Assembly: GCF_000760935.2 (NCBI RefSeq)
Contig: NZ_CP049744.1
Location: forward strand, 5,611,501-5,675,500
DNA from: Rhodococcoides fascians A25f
Lineage (GTDB): Bacteria > Actinomycetota > Actinomycetes > Mycobacteriales > Mycobacteriaceae
Direction: 5' to 3'
DNA: 64,000 bases
Both the position numbers and the translations under genes were made by a program. Numbering within the stretch: position 1 is the first letter of the stretch; every line of letters starts with the position of its first letter. Under the pieces are notes generated by a model, which saw only the letters and a program-made list of their open reading frames with translations, was not told the DNA's origin and made no database searches. This document shows positions 1-8,127 of this stretch, piece after piece.

Positions 1-311
1 CCACCGATGGCGGAGGCAACGGCGAAGCCTGCCATGCCGACGATGAACGAGCGCTTGCGTCCCCAGTAGTCCGCAATGCGACCGCCGAGCAGCAGCAACG
101 CACCGAATGCCAGAGCGTAGGCGGTGATAACCCAGGTGCGGCTGGTGTCACTGATGCCCAGGTCTATCTGCGCCTGCGGTAGCGCGATGTTGACGATGGT
201 GCCGTCCAGCACGATTGTGAGCTGCGTGATGGCGACGATGCACAGCACCAGCCATCGGCGCTCGTAGTTCGGATTCAGATCCGGCGCTTCGCGCTCGGAG
301 TGCTGCGACAT
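1..311 (-). CDS. MFS exporter, DHA2 type (N-terminal part only)
   Basis: The first 103 codons of a transporter whose remainder lies off the left end. The N terminus is hydrophilic (about 20 residues), followed by a first membrane helix and the LDGTIVNIALPQAQ stretch, typical of the DHA2 (EmrB/QacA-like, 14-helix) drug:proton antiporters. Next comes WVITAYALAFGALLLLGGR and the loop motif ADYWGRKR (motif A). It is divergent from a TetR gene starting about 120 bp away, the usual arrangement of an efflux pump and its repressor. The family is clear; the exported compound cannot be told. Confidence 0.85.
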   Translation of the reverse strand, partial: MSQHSEREAPDLNPNYERRWLVLCIVAITQLTIVLDGTIVNIALPQAQIDLGISDTSRTWVITAYALAFGALLLLGGRIADYWGRKRSFIVGMAGFAVASAIG

Positions 312-392
312 GTTTCTACCCCACTCGTACTCGTTGATTCTGGGCACGAAAAATGTCCCGATCAGAAAGGTAAGCCACTCGGCACCGACTGT

Positions 393-412
393 CAAACGAA
401 CTAGTTGGTTGG
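393..412. promoter_or_regulatory. Candidate TetR operator between exporter and TetR gene
   Basis: Imperfect 20-bp palindrome centred on AACTAGTT (399-406); 8 of 10 base pairs match. It lies in the divergent intergenic region, just before the TetR start, where a repressor would block both promoters. The palindrome is seen directly; its function is inferred. Confidence 0.5.
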
Positions 413-428
413 GGGTATGGTGACCGCC

Positions 429-995
429 ATGAAACCTGACGCCAGCGCGACCCGCGCCCGCATCGTCGTCGCCGCCCGTGACGAGTTCTCGGTGCACGGA
501 CTGGCCGGAGCTCGAGTCGATCGCATCGCGGTTGCGGCCAAGGCCAGCAAGGAGCGCCTGTACGCATACTTCGGCGACAAACAAGCCCTGTTCCGCGCTG
601 TGGTCGAGGACGGGTTCGCGCGGTTCATCGAAGAAGTACCTTTCTCCATCGACGACCTCGGCGGGTATGCGGCACGCGAATACCTGCATCTCGCAGCACA
701 TCCCGAGGAACACCGCCTACTTCTGTGGACCCAGCTCCAGGGCGGTATGGCAGCATCGGGCACCGATGACATCCACTCGGTCATCGCAGAACGACGCAAC
801 GCCATGGCCGCCGCCCAACGAGACGGACTGATCTCCGACGCCTTCACCGTCGACGACCTGATCACCATGATGTTCGGGATCACCTCGGCCTGGATGACCG
901 CGCCGAGCAGAGCCTGCGAATCCGCCGACGACGCCGAGATTCAGCGCAGGGCGTCGAAAATCGAGGCCGCAGTGCGACGACTCTGCACTCCGTAG
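429..995 (+). CDS. TetR family transcriptional regulator
   Basis: About 188 residues. An N-terminal TetR helix-turn-helix (roughly residues 7-55, with RARIVVAARDEF, then VDRIAVAAKASKERLYAYFGDKQAL) precedes a variable ligand-binding half. It probably represses the divergent DHA2 exporter and itself. Start choice is uncertain: in-frame ATG 417, GTG 420 and ATG 429 are all possible. ATG 429 gives the usual short tail before the HTH, but the G-run at 411-415 fits GTG 420 better as a ribosome site. The family is confident; the ligand is unknown. Confidence 0.85.
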   Translation: MKPDASATRARIVVAARDEFSVHGLAGARVDRIAVAAKASKERLYAYFGDKQALFRAVVEDGFARFIEEVPFSIDDLGGYAAREYLHLAAHPEEHRLLLWTQLQGGMAASGTDDIHSVIAERRNAMAAAQRDGLISDAFTVDDLITMMFGITSAWMTAPSRACESADDAEIQRRASKIEAAVRRLCTP

Positions 996-1114
996 TCTTG
1001 TCTATCGTTCTCTAGCATCTTCGCAAGAGTCTCGAATATTGGGGTAGCTGCCTCGTTCCCCGCAAATGCGCGCGCGTTTGTCAGATGCGAGCGAGTTCGA
1101 TACCGATCTCGAAG

Positions 1115-2179
1115 CTATTCCGAACGCGTCTGACGATTCCGCGCGCGTCTGTCGAGTTCACCGACCTCTGCACGCCCCACGCCCGCGAGAATTGCCGCCT
1201 CACGGTCGGCGGAGAGTCCGACAGGCGGCCGGTCGCGTCTCGTCGACGGCTCACCATTCACTGACTGCAGCCAGGTCCACGTGTCTGCGACGGTCTCCTG
1301 GATCGGCCGTGCCCGAAGCCCCTCCGCGAACGCCTTCGACACGTCGGACGCGTGCAACGAGTCATGATCTGCGCCAGGCGGAATCCAGATCGGTAGCTCC
1401 GTCCACGGCTGCACTCCGGCAGCATTGAGGACGTCCGGTTCCACCCAACGCAGGCGAGCATCGGACCGTGTCGCGGCAACACAGGCCTGCAGAACCTCGC
1501 GCATCGTTGCATGCCCGGGCCGACTCACCACGTCGTACGGACCCCCGAGCCCACGGGCAGCCGCGTCCAGAGCCCAGCCGACAAGATCGCGCGCGTCGAT
1601 GTACTGCAGTGCCAGGTCGGCGGGACCGGGCGCTAGAACATCCCCGGCACGCCCATTCTGGTCACTCCGCAGGCTCCGCTCCTGCCCAATTCTGTTGAGC
1701 CACCATGGAAGTCGACCGATATTCTCGTACGGTCCCAGGATCAATCCGGCCCGGACCAACAAGGCTCTAACACCGAATGCTGTGACGGCGGCCTGCTCAC
1801 CACCGAGCTTGCATCGTGCGTAGTCATCGCCAGGCCCTTGTACCGTCGGCCAGGTCTCGGTCGCACCTGCTCCAGGCGCGTCGTACACCGATCGGCTCGA
1901 CACATAGACGTAGCTGCGCACTCGACCGGTAAGCGCAGAAGCCGACTGCGCCACTACACCGGGCTCCCACGACCAAGTATCGAAGGCAATGTCCCAGTTA
2001 CCTTCTCGAATCGGATCGAGCCCTCCGGACGCGCGCCTGTCTCCCTGGAGTTGCGTGACCCGAGGATCGGACGCCGTCGTGCCACGATTGAGCACGGTGA
2101 CGTCCCATCCGAGGGCAAGGGCATGCTCGACGGCCGTTCGCCCGACGAAATCGCTGCCCCCGAGAACCAGTAGTTTCAT
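1115..2179 (-). CDS. NAD-dependent epimerase/reductase (extended SDR-like)
   Basis: 354 residues. It has an N-terminal Rossmann motif GGSDFVGR (residues 7-14), an SSRSVY segment, and the YxxxK catalytic pair in YARCK, all features of extended/atypical short-chain dehydrogenases acting on sugars or small carbonyls. It lies on the same strand as the MHS-transporter operon, but 60 bp downstream with no overlap, so cotranscription is only possible. The last 30 residues are Arg-rich and of low information. The substrate is unknown. Confidence 0.7.
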   Translation of the reverse strand: MKLLVLGGSDFVGRTAVEHALALGWDVTVLNRGTTASDPRVTQLQGDRRASGGLDPIREGNWDIAFDTWSWEPGVVAQSASALTGRVRSYVYVSSRSVYDAPGAGATETWPTVQGPGDDYARCKLGGEQAAVTAFGVRALLVRAGLILGPYENIGRLPWWLNRIGQERSLRSDQNGRAGDVLAPGPADLALQYIDARDLVGWALDAAARGLGGPYDVVSRPGHATMREVLQACVAATRSDARLRWVEPDVLNAAGVQPWTELPIWIPPGADHDSLHASDVSKAFAEGLRARPIQETVADTWTWLQSVNGEPSTRRDRPPVGLSADREAAILAGVGRAEVGELDRRARNRQTRSE

Positions 2180-2239
2180 GCATTCAGTGTGCCGTCGATT
2201 GTCACCTTCGGCACGCTGCTGACAGCAGAGCGGCTCGAG

Positions 2240-3559
2240 CTACACAGGAAGCTTGCTGCGTCCCGTCTCCTTGATGGTCAGCACCGTCGCAACACCGATG
2301 ACGCACACACCCATGACCCAGTACGCGGGTGACATGGCGTTGCCGGTCGATTCGACCAACTGTGCGGCTACGTACGGCGCAGTTCCGCCTGCCGCGATCG
2401 TTCCGATGTTGAAGCCCAACGACACTCCGGTGTAGCGCACGGAGCGCGGGAACAGTTCGGTGAACAGCGGGAACGCCGGAACCTGCACTACGCCGTTGAG
2501 CACCATGTAGACGAAGTAGACGACGCCGACGATCAGAATGCTGGACGTGGCACCGAGAATCATGAACACCGGCAGCGCGATGATCACGTAGGCCACATAA
2601 CCGAACAGCAGCACCGGTTTGCGACCGAATCTGTCCGTCAGCATGCCGCTCAGGGGAAAGGTCGCACAGGCCAACGCGATTGCGATCGCGGAGGTCCAGT
2701 AGACCGAATCTTTCGAGAACCCCAGGTCGTTGATGAGGTAGACGCTGAAGTAGGTCAGTCCGATGTAACCGGATCCGTTCATTGCAATGGCGATGCCGAC
2801 GACACGGAGCACCGACCACGGCTGCTTCTTCACGACATCGCTCAGCGGGCTCTTGGCAACCTCGTTCTTGGCTGCCATTTCCTCGAACTCCGGGCTGTCC
2901 TCCAGCTTCAGACGCACTCGCAGGCAGACGAATGCCAGCGGAAGAGCCAGCAGGAACGGAATGCGCCAGCCCCACGCCGACATCTGATCGTCGGTGGTGA
3001 CAAGGGCGACCACTCCGACGACGGCTGCGGCGACAGCGAAGCCGAGGGTAGAACCGACCGGGGTGAACGACCCGAAGAATCCTCGACGGTTCGGTGGTGC
3101 CGATTCGGCGATATAGGTTGCTGCACCGCCGATTTCACCGCCGGCAGAAAAGCCCTGGGCCAGTCGGATGATGACGAGCAGAATCGGTGCCAACACTCCT
3201 ACACTCGAGTGTGTGGGCAGCATTCCCAGGACTCCACACGCGATACCCATACAGACCACCGTCACGACCAACGCCTGTCGACGACCCTTTCTGTCGCCGA
3301 GGCGGCCGAAGAAGATGCCGCCGAGCGGACGAGCAACGTATGCGACGCCGAATACTGCCAAGGTCGCGAGTATGGATACGCCGGGACTCGTGGACGGGAA
3401 GAACAGTGGCGCAATGACTACGGCGAGAAAGCCGTAGACGGCGAAGTCGTAGTACTCGATCAGCGTGCCGACGCCACCGGCCAGCGCGGCACGGCGCGCG
3501 GTGCTGGTATCGGCTTTCGGTGCGCTGGTGACCGCAGAAGGCTGGTCGACGTTCGTCAT
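2240..3559 (-). CDS. MFS transporter, metabolite:H+ symporter (MHS) family
   Basis: 439 residues, about 12 membrane helices. The opening GGVGTLIEYYDFAVYGFLA, the loop GRLGDRKGRRQAL and the segment RLAQGFSAGGEIGGA are hallmarks of the MHS family (citrate, ketoglutarate, shikimate and proline-betaine symporters). ATG 3559 is chosen because upstream residues are not family-like and this start overlaps the stop of the hydro-lyase small subunit (ATGA). It is therefore the last gene of the coupled lyase/hydro-lyase operon and probably imports that pathway's organic acid. The substrate is inferred only as a carboxylate. Confidence 0.85.
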   Translation of the reverse strand: MTNVDQPSAVTSAPKADTSTARRAALAGGVGTLIEYYDFAVYGFLAVVIAPLFFPSTSPGVSILATLAVFGVAYVARPLGGIFFGRLGDRKGRRQALVVTVVCMGIACGVLGMLPTHSSVGVLAPILLVIIRLAQGFSAGGEIGGAATYIAESAPPNRRGFFGSFTPVGSTLGFAVAAAVVGVVALVTTDDQMSAWGWRIPFLLALPLAFVCLRVRLKLEDSPEFEEMAAKNEVAKSPLSDVVKKQPWSVLRVVGIAIAMNGSGYIGLTYFSVYLINDLGFSKDSVYWTSAIAIALACATFPLSGMLTDRFGRKPVLLFGYVAYVIIALPVFMILGATSSILIVGVVYFVYMVLNGVVQVPAFPLFTELFPRSVRYTGVSLGFNIGTIAAGGTAPYVAAQLVESTGNAMSPAYWVMGVCVIGVATVLTIKETGRSKLPV

Positions 3560-4107
3560 CGCGCTGTTCCCTGTCCTGTGAGTGGTTGCTTGCTTCGGTG
3601 TTCGGCAAGAAGTAGTTCGTACGATCCGCCGGCCTCGATGACTGCGACTGTACGAGGGCTGGGCGCAGCGCCCACCATCGATCGGCCGTCGCCGATGGTC
3701 AATGATGCTCGTCGCCAATCGAGTTCGACGACGTCACCGGTTTCGACCGCGCCGGAAACTCCCGGAATGGTGATGAGGGGTACTCCGTTGAACGTCTCTC
3801 CGCGCCAGAAACCCGGCGAGAACGACTCGGCCACGATGGCTCGAATACCGGCGTTACGCAGGGCCACCATCGGCGGGTAGTGCGGGTGGCCGTAGCCAAA
3901 GTTCCGGCCCCCGACGATGATGTCGCCCGGCCGAACGCGGTCGACGAAACCCGGATCGTATGCGGCCATACAGACCGATCTCAGATGATCAGGATCGTAC
4001 GACTTGATATTTGCAACGCCGACAACGAGATCGATGTCGAAGTCGTCGCCGAAGACCCATGCAACTCGGCCGGCGATGACGTCGGGCGGGGGCGGGTAGG
4101 CACTCAC
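3556..4107 (-). CDS. LeuD/aconitase-type hydro-lyase, small subunit
   Basis: 183 residues, the swivel subunit of a two-subunit LeuCD-type (de)hydratase. The core GGRNFGYGHPH (residues 66-76) sits where leucine-pathway LeuD proteins carry NFGCGSSREH. The residues replacing CGSSRE form the substrate-recognition loop, so a substrate other than isopropylmalate is likely. GTG 4107 overlaps the large-subunit stop (GTGA) and its own stop overlaps the MHS start, so all are translationally coupled. The closest described logic is 2,3-dimethylmalate dehydratase (DmdAB) or citraconate/mesaconate hydratase. The fold is confident; the substrate is open. Confidence 0.8.
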   Translation of the reverse strand: MSAYPPPPDVIAGRVAWVFGDDFDIDLVVGVANIKSYDPDHLRSVCMAAYDPGFVDRVRPGDIIVGGRNFGYGHPHYPPMVALRNAGIRAIVAESFSPGFWRGETFNGVPLITIPGVSGAVETGDVVELDWRRASLTIGDGRSMVGAAPSPRTVAVIEAGGSYELLLAEHRSKQPLTGQGTAR

Positions 4108-5369
4108 GAGCTCACCTGCTGGATTGTGCCCGCGAGCGCGCTTGCCGCGACGGTATACGGAGAGCCCATGTAGATGTTGGCGTCCGAGCTGCCCATCCGG
4201 CCGGAGATGTTGAGTACGCCGGTCGATATGCAGTTCTCGCCCGCCGCTAATGGCTTCTGATAGCCGAAACAGAAGTCGCAGCTCGATACTGCGATGTGGG
4301 CACCCGCTGCACGCAGTACGTCGAGCAGACCCTCTCTTTCGGCTTGATCGTGCACCTTCTGCGACGTCGGCACCACATTGAGTTCCACGCCGGGGGCCAC
4401 GGTGCGGCCGTCGAGGACGAGCGCCGCAGCCCGCAGATCTTCGATTCGCCCACTGGCACAGGATCCGATGAACGCCTTGGTGATCGGAGTGCCGGCGAGG
4501 TCTGCGGCAGAATGGGTGTTGGCTGCGCGCGCCGAGCCGGGCGCAACGACCTGCGGCACGATCTGCGCGAGATCGATGGTGTGCCGAGCTGCGTATACCG
4601 CACCGGAGTCAGGATAGATCGGCGTGAAAGACTGTCTCGCAACATCGTTGGCGTAGGCGAGGGAGATCTCGTCCGGCTCGAATATCGCGGACACAGCTCC
4701 GGTGAACATCGCCATGCCGCACAACCCCTGTCGGTGGTCGATCTTCATCGATCGGGCACCGGGGCCACCGAATTCCATCACCTGATGTGCGCATCCGTCG
4801 GCCCCGACGAGGTCGATGATGGAGTGCACCAGATCGCGGCTGTCCACTCCCGGCGCGAATTCGCCGTACAGATCGAACCGCGTGGTCGCTGGAATATCCA
4901 CGTACAGCTGGCCGGTCACCCACGCTTCGATCAGGTCGCGGCGAATACCCCAGCCCAACGCACCGAACGCGCCGATTCCGCTGATGTGGCCGTCGAAGTG
5001 CACGAGGAAGTCACCGGGGATGGCCAGGCCGAGCTCGGCAGTGAGCTGGTGCCCGATGCCGCGGCCCTCGTGCAGCTCGATTCCGTAGTACTCGCACCAT
5101 TCCCGGGTGACCTGGTGGACTTCTTGCTCCCGATCGTTGAGCTTGGTCAACATGTGATCGATGAAGACGACGTACCGGGCTGGGTCCTCCAACGAGGTGA
5201 TACCGAAGTCATCACGCATCTGGCGGAACATCACATCGGTGTATCCGGGGAAGTCGTACGCGATCATCCGAGCCGGACGCACCGCGTGATTCTCACCGGC
5301 GCGCACGGGATCGCCGCCGCAGGTTCTCCCGAGAATCTTCTCCACCATCGTGAAAGAGTCCGGAGTCAT
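4104..5369 (-). CDS. LeuC/aconitase-type hydro-lyase, large (Fe-S) subunit
   Basis: 421 residues. The three cysteines that hold the [4Fe-4S] cluster are visible: Cys304 in FIGSC, and Cys364 and Cys367 in SSCDFC. The family segment GRIEDLRAA follows Cys304. The central GAFGALGWGI part matches the LeuC pattern, but the preceding motif reads DGH rather than DSH. It should dehydrate/hydrate a malate-type acid together with the small subunit encoded next to it. Start ATG 5369 overlaps the lyase stop (ATGA). The divergence from leucine enzymes and the neighbours argue for a catabolic role. Confidence 0.85.
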   Translation of the reverse strand: MTPDSFTMVEKILGRTCGGDPVRAGENHAVRPARMIAYDFPGYTDVMFRQMRDDFGITSLEDPARYVVFIDHMLTKLNDREQEVHQVTREWCEYYGIELHEGRGIGHQLTAELGLAIPGDFLVHFDGHISGIGAFGALGWGIRRDLIEAWVTGQLYVDIPATTRFDLYGEFAPGVDSRDLVHSIIDLVGADGCAHQVMEFGGPGARSMKIDHRQGLCGMAMFTGAVSAIFEPDEISLAYANDVARQSFTPIYPDSGAVYAARHTIDLAQIVPQVVAPGSARAANTHSAADLAGTPITKAFIGSCASGRIEDLRAAALVLDGRTVAPGVELNVVPTSQKVHDQAEREGLLDVLRAAGAHIAVSSCDFCFGYQKPLAAGENCISTGVLNISGRMGSSDANIYMGSPYTVAASALAGTIQQVSS

Positions 5370-6226
5370 CGGTTCGACTCCGCGGGGAGGTACTTGCGCT
5401 GCTGCGCTTCGACTTCGGGAAAGCCGATGAGGTCTACGAACTCGTGGTGCTGCAACGCGTCGGCGCTCACGTCTGCGGGAGCTTCACCGGCGGCCAGGCG
5501 GCGGAGAGTCTCGCGTGCGGCACCCGTCGCGGCCATCAGTACTTGAGTGGGCAGCAGGGCCAACCGCACTCCGATCTGCGCCAGAACTTCCGGGGTGAAC
5601 TCCCGCTCGGTCCAGGTCGAGGCAGTGAGTGTGGCCATCAGCGGAACCCCGACCGCTCGGTGACAGTTCTCCCACTGCTCGACGGTTTCGAATGTCTTGG
5701 TGACGGGCATGATCATGTCGGCGCCAGCATCGACATAGGCCTGGGCCCGCCTTATCGCATCGTCGCCCCGCGCATCGGTGCGCGCGATGAGCAGAACGTC
5801 GTCCGGCATCGAATCACGCACCGCTCGCACTTTGCCCGATGCCTCGTCGACGGAGATGAGATCCACCGGCTCGCCCACGCAGATCGGACATTTCTTGGGG
5901 GACAGCTGGTCCTCCATGAACACGCCCTGGACACCGGCCTCGGCGAACCGGCTCGCGGTGCGCGCGGCGTTGACTGCATTTCCATACCCGGTATCGATGT
6001 CCGCGACCAGCGGCAGAGCCGATGCCTCCCGAATGGTCCGGACCGCCTGGAGGTTCTCGGTCATGGTGTAGAGCTCGGCGTCGGGTAGGCCGAGGGCCGC
6101 TGATACGGCGAATCCGGAGGCACACAGCGCTGAAAATCCCGCTTGCTCGGCCAGCTTGGCCGTCAACCCGTCCCACACGCCGGGCGCATACACCAGGCCT
6201 TGTTCGGTCAGGCCTCTCAAAGTCAT
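5366..6226 (-). CDS. Isocitrate lyase / PEP mutase superfamily lyase
   Basis: About 286 residues, a TIM-barrel enzyme that cleaves a C-C bond next to a carboxylate-bearing hydroxyl (methylisocitrate lyase, dimethylmalate lyase, oxaloacetate hydrolase relatives). Visible are the metal-site stretch VADIDTGYGN (Asp76, Asp78), FMEDQ (Glu105) and IARTDA. The catalytic-loop cysteine is kept (Cys113 in KKC), but the usual GH after it is replaced by PIC. It is the first gene of the coupled operon with the hydro-lyase and MHS transporter. GGAGAG lies upstream; GTG 6232 is an alternative start with better spacing. Products would be two small acids such as pyruvate or glyoxylate plus propionate or acetate (inference). 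Confidence 0.82.
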   Translation of the reverse strand: MTLRGLTEQGLVYAPGVWDGLTAKLAEQAGFSALCASGFAVSAALGLPDAELYTMTENLQAVRTIREASALPLVADIDTGYGNAVNAARTASRFAEAGVQGVFMEDQLSPKKCPICVGEPVDLISVDEASGKVRAVRDSMPDDVLLIARTDARGDDAIRRAQAYVDAGADMIMPVTKTFETVEQWENCHRAVGVPLMATLTASTWTEREFTPEVLAQIGVRLALLPTQVLMAATGAARETLRRLAAGEAPADVSADALQHHEFVDLIGFPEVEAQQRKYLPAESNR

Positions 6227-6246
6227 CGTCACGAGCACTCTCCGTT

Positions 6247-6268
6247 TCGTATTGCGGAACGCCTTCCG
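6247..6268. promoter_or_regulatory. Candidate IclR box in front of lyase operon
   Basis: TTCG-N5-CGGAA (247-259) followed by TTCCG (264-268), in the divergent region between the lyase operon and the IclR gene. The TTCGTATTGCGGAA core closely matches two sites in the purine cluster at 51800-51814 and 51996-52010. The repeats are seen directly; IclR binding is inferred from position. Confidence 0.5.
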
Positions 6269-6375
6269 AATTTAGAGTGGCTCGGATCACAAGTCAACAC
6301 CTGTCGATCGATACCGCATCGAGCGTCGGTTCGTAGGATGGCGACGACGCTCCACCCGACCGGAAGGAACAACCA

Positions 6376-7176
6376 GTGGCAGTTCCCACCGAGTCCGACG
6401 CTCAGGCCGGCCGCGACATCGTCGGTGCCGTCGTGAAGGCATGCGCTCTACTCGACCATTTCGACACGACCCATCCCGTGTGGACGCTCAACGATCTGAC
6501 GACGGCGAGTCGAATGAACAAGACGACCGTGCACCGTCTGATGACGACGTTGATCCACGCCGGTTGGGTGGACAGAACAGCGGAGGGTTCGTACCGAATC
6601 GCCATGCCGGTGTTCGAGATCGGCTCGTCCGCGCTGACACAACTCGACATCCGCGGTGCCGCCCAGCCGTACCTGTCCGAGATCGCTGAAAAGTTCGGCG
6701 ATACCGCCTATCTGATGGTCCCCGCAGACGAAGGTGCGGTCTGCATCGATCGCCATGAAGGCAGTAATCCTCTTGTAGTAGCGGGTATTTCGATCGGGTC
6801 CGTCCTTCCGTATCACGCCACGGCCGGGCCGATGGCGATGCTGGCGTTCTCCGCTCGGATTCGCGACCGCTGGCTCGGCGGTGAACTGCCCGCGTACACG
6901 AACCGGACATTGACCTCGCCCGAAAAGTTGATCGGCCATCTCGACCGAATCCGATCGCAGGGATATGCGCTGAGCAACTCCGACTACCTCGCTGGTGTCG
7001 CGGCAGTCGGTGCACCGATTCTCGGACGCGACGGGGTGGTCGTGGCGTCGATCAGCGTCGGTGGCCGCGTGGAAACTTTCGAGGGCGACGCTCTGACGGA
7101 CAAGGTGCAGGCGATTCTCGCGGCGGCGCGCAGCCTGTCACGCGTCGCAGAGGCTCTACCTGCATCGAATCAGTAG
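6376..7176 (+). CDS. IclR family transcriptional regulator
   Basis: 266 residues. A winged HTH (roughly 20-80; LNDLTTASRMNKTTVHRLM) is followed by the IclR effector domain (YLSEIAEKFGDTAYLM, then YHATAGPMAMLAF and GVAAVGAPIL). GTG 6376 is preceded by GGAAGGA with good spacing. It is divergent from the lyase/hydro-lyase/MHS operon and is the probable local regulator, sensing the carboxylate or an intermediate. A TAGGAT box at 6334-6339 could be its -10. Confidence 0.88.
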   Translation: MAVPTESDAQAGRDIVGAVVKACALLDHFDTTHPVWTLNDLTTASRMNKTTVHRLMTTLIHAGWVDRTAEGSYRIAMPVFEIGSSALTQLDIRGAAQPYLSEIAEKFGDTAYLMVPADEGAVCIDRHEGSNPLVVAGISIGSVLPYHATAGPMAMLAFSARIRDRWLGGELPAYTNRTLTSPEKLIGHLDRIRSQGYALSNSDYLAGVAAVGAPILGRDGVVVASISVGGRVETFEGDALTDKVQAILAAARSLSRVAEALPASNQ

Positions 7177-7224
7177 CTATCGAAGTATCAGGATCTCTAG
7201 CCTCGACGGTAGACAGGAGAATAC

Positions 7225-8058
7225 TTACCTACCGACGCGCTCGATGAGCTTCATGGCGTCGAATGGCGCGTAACCCTTGATGTCGTTGTCGAAGTACACG
7301 AAGACGTCGCGTCCCACCGACGTCCACTCGGCAATTTTCTGTGCCCATCGATCGAGGGCCTCGTCCGTGTAACCGCTGGCGTACAGTTCCTCGTCCCCGT
7401 GCAACCGGGCGTACATGAAATCCGCTGTGGGGGTGTCGATGTACGGGTACTTTCCGGCGGTGTCGGCAACCACGATTGCAATACCGTTCTCGCGCAACAG
7501 TTCCACTGCCGCGTCGGAGGCGAAGCTGGCATGCCGGGCTTCGATGCAATGCCGCAGTGGCCGAGACGACGCGGCGGGCAGCAACACCCGGTCCTCGGCC
7601 AGCTTGTCGTCCCGAGACTCGGCCAACGTCACTGCCGCAGTGACTGTTCTGGGCAACAGGGCACAGAAGTCCGCCACCTTCTGCGCGTCGAATTCGAGAT
7701 TCGGCGGAAGCTGCCACAGGAAGGGCCCCAGCTTGTCACCGAGCGTCAGGACCCCGGTGGCGAAGAAGTTCGCCAAGGCCGACTCGACACCGACAAGTCG
7801 CTTGATGTGCGTGACGTATCGGCCACCCTTGATGGCGAACACGAAGTCGTCGGGCGTTTCGTCGTGCCACTTGGTGAAGCTCGAAGGCTTTTGCATCGCA
7901 TAGAACGTGCCGTTGATCTCGATCGAGGTCAGGTGCTCGGAGGCGTACCCAAGCTCTTTGCGGTGCGCCAAGCCCGCCGGATAGAAATCTCCTCGCCACG
8001 GCGCGTACGTCCAGCCGGAAATACCGATCGAAACCCGAGGTCGACGCTGTGCGGACAT
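7225..8058 (-). CDS. DUF72 (YecE-like) protein
   Basis: 277 residues matching the DUF72 TIM-barrel family: SIGISGWTYAPWRGDFYP at the start, then SIEINGTFYAMQKPSSFTKW, FAIKGGRYVTH and a C-terminal VFVYFDNDIKGYAP. The family is widespread and structurally related to sugar-phosphate isomerases, but its reaction is not established. It is convergent with the IclR gene and divergent from the phosphoesterase gene, so probably monocistronic. Confidence 0.85.
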   Translation of the reverse strand: MSAQRRPRVSIGISGWTYAPWRGDFYPAGLAHRKELGYASEHLTSIEINGTFYAMQKPSSFTKWHDETPDDFVFAIKGGRYVTHIKRLVGVESALANFFATGVLTLGDKLGPFLWQLPPNLEFDAQKVADFCALLPRTVTAAVTLAESRDDKLAEDRVLLPAASSRPLRHCIEARHASFASDAAVELLRENGIAIVVADTAGKYPYIDTPTADFMYARLHGDEELYASGYTDEALDRWAQKIAEWTSVGRDVFVYFDNDIKGYAPFDAMKLIERVGR

Positions 8059-8114
8059 GAGCCGACTGTAGACGGGCGGTAGCGTCGTCGCCGCGGCTCC
8101 GGCGCTGGTATCGG

Positions 8115-8120
8115 TAGCCT
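8115..8120 (+). promoter_or_regulatory. -10 box of a leaderless transcript
   Basis: TAGCCT lies 7 nt before ATG 8128, with no ribosome-binding sequence between. This places transcription start at or next to the start codon. Confidence 0.4.
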
Positions 8121-8127
8121 CGATGGC

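Noticed and set aside
4104..5369. Leucine biosynthesis leuCD
   Set aside because: The LeuD loop lacks the CGSSRE pattern and neighbours are a lyase and a symporter, not leucine genes.
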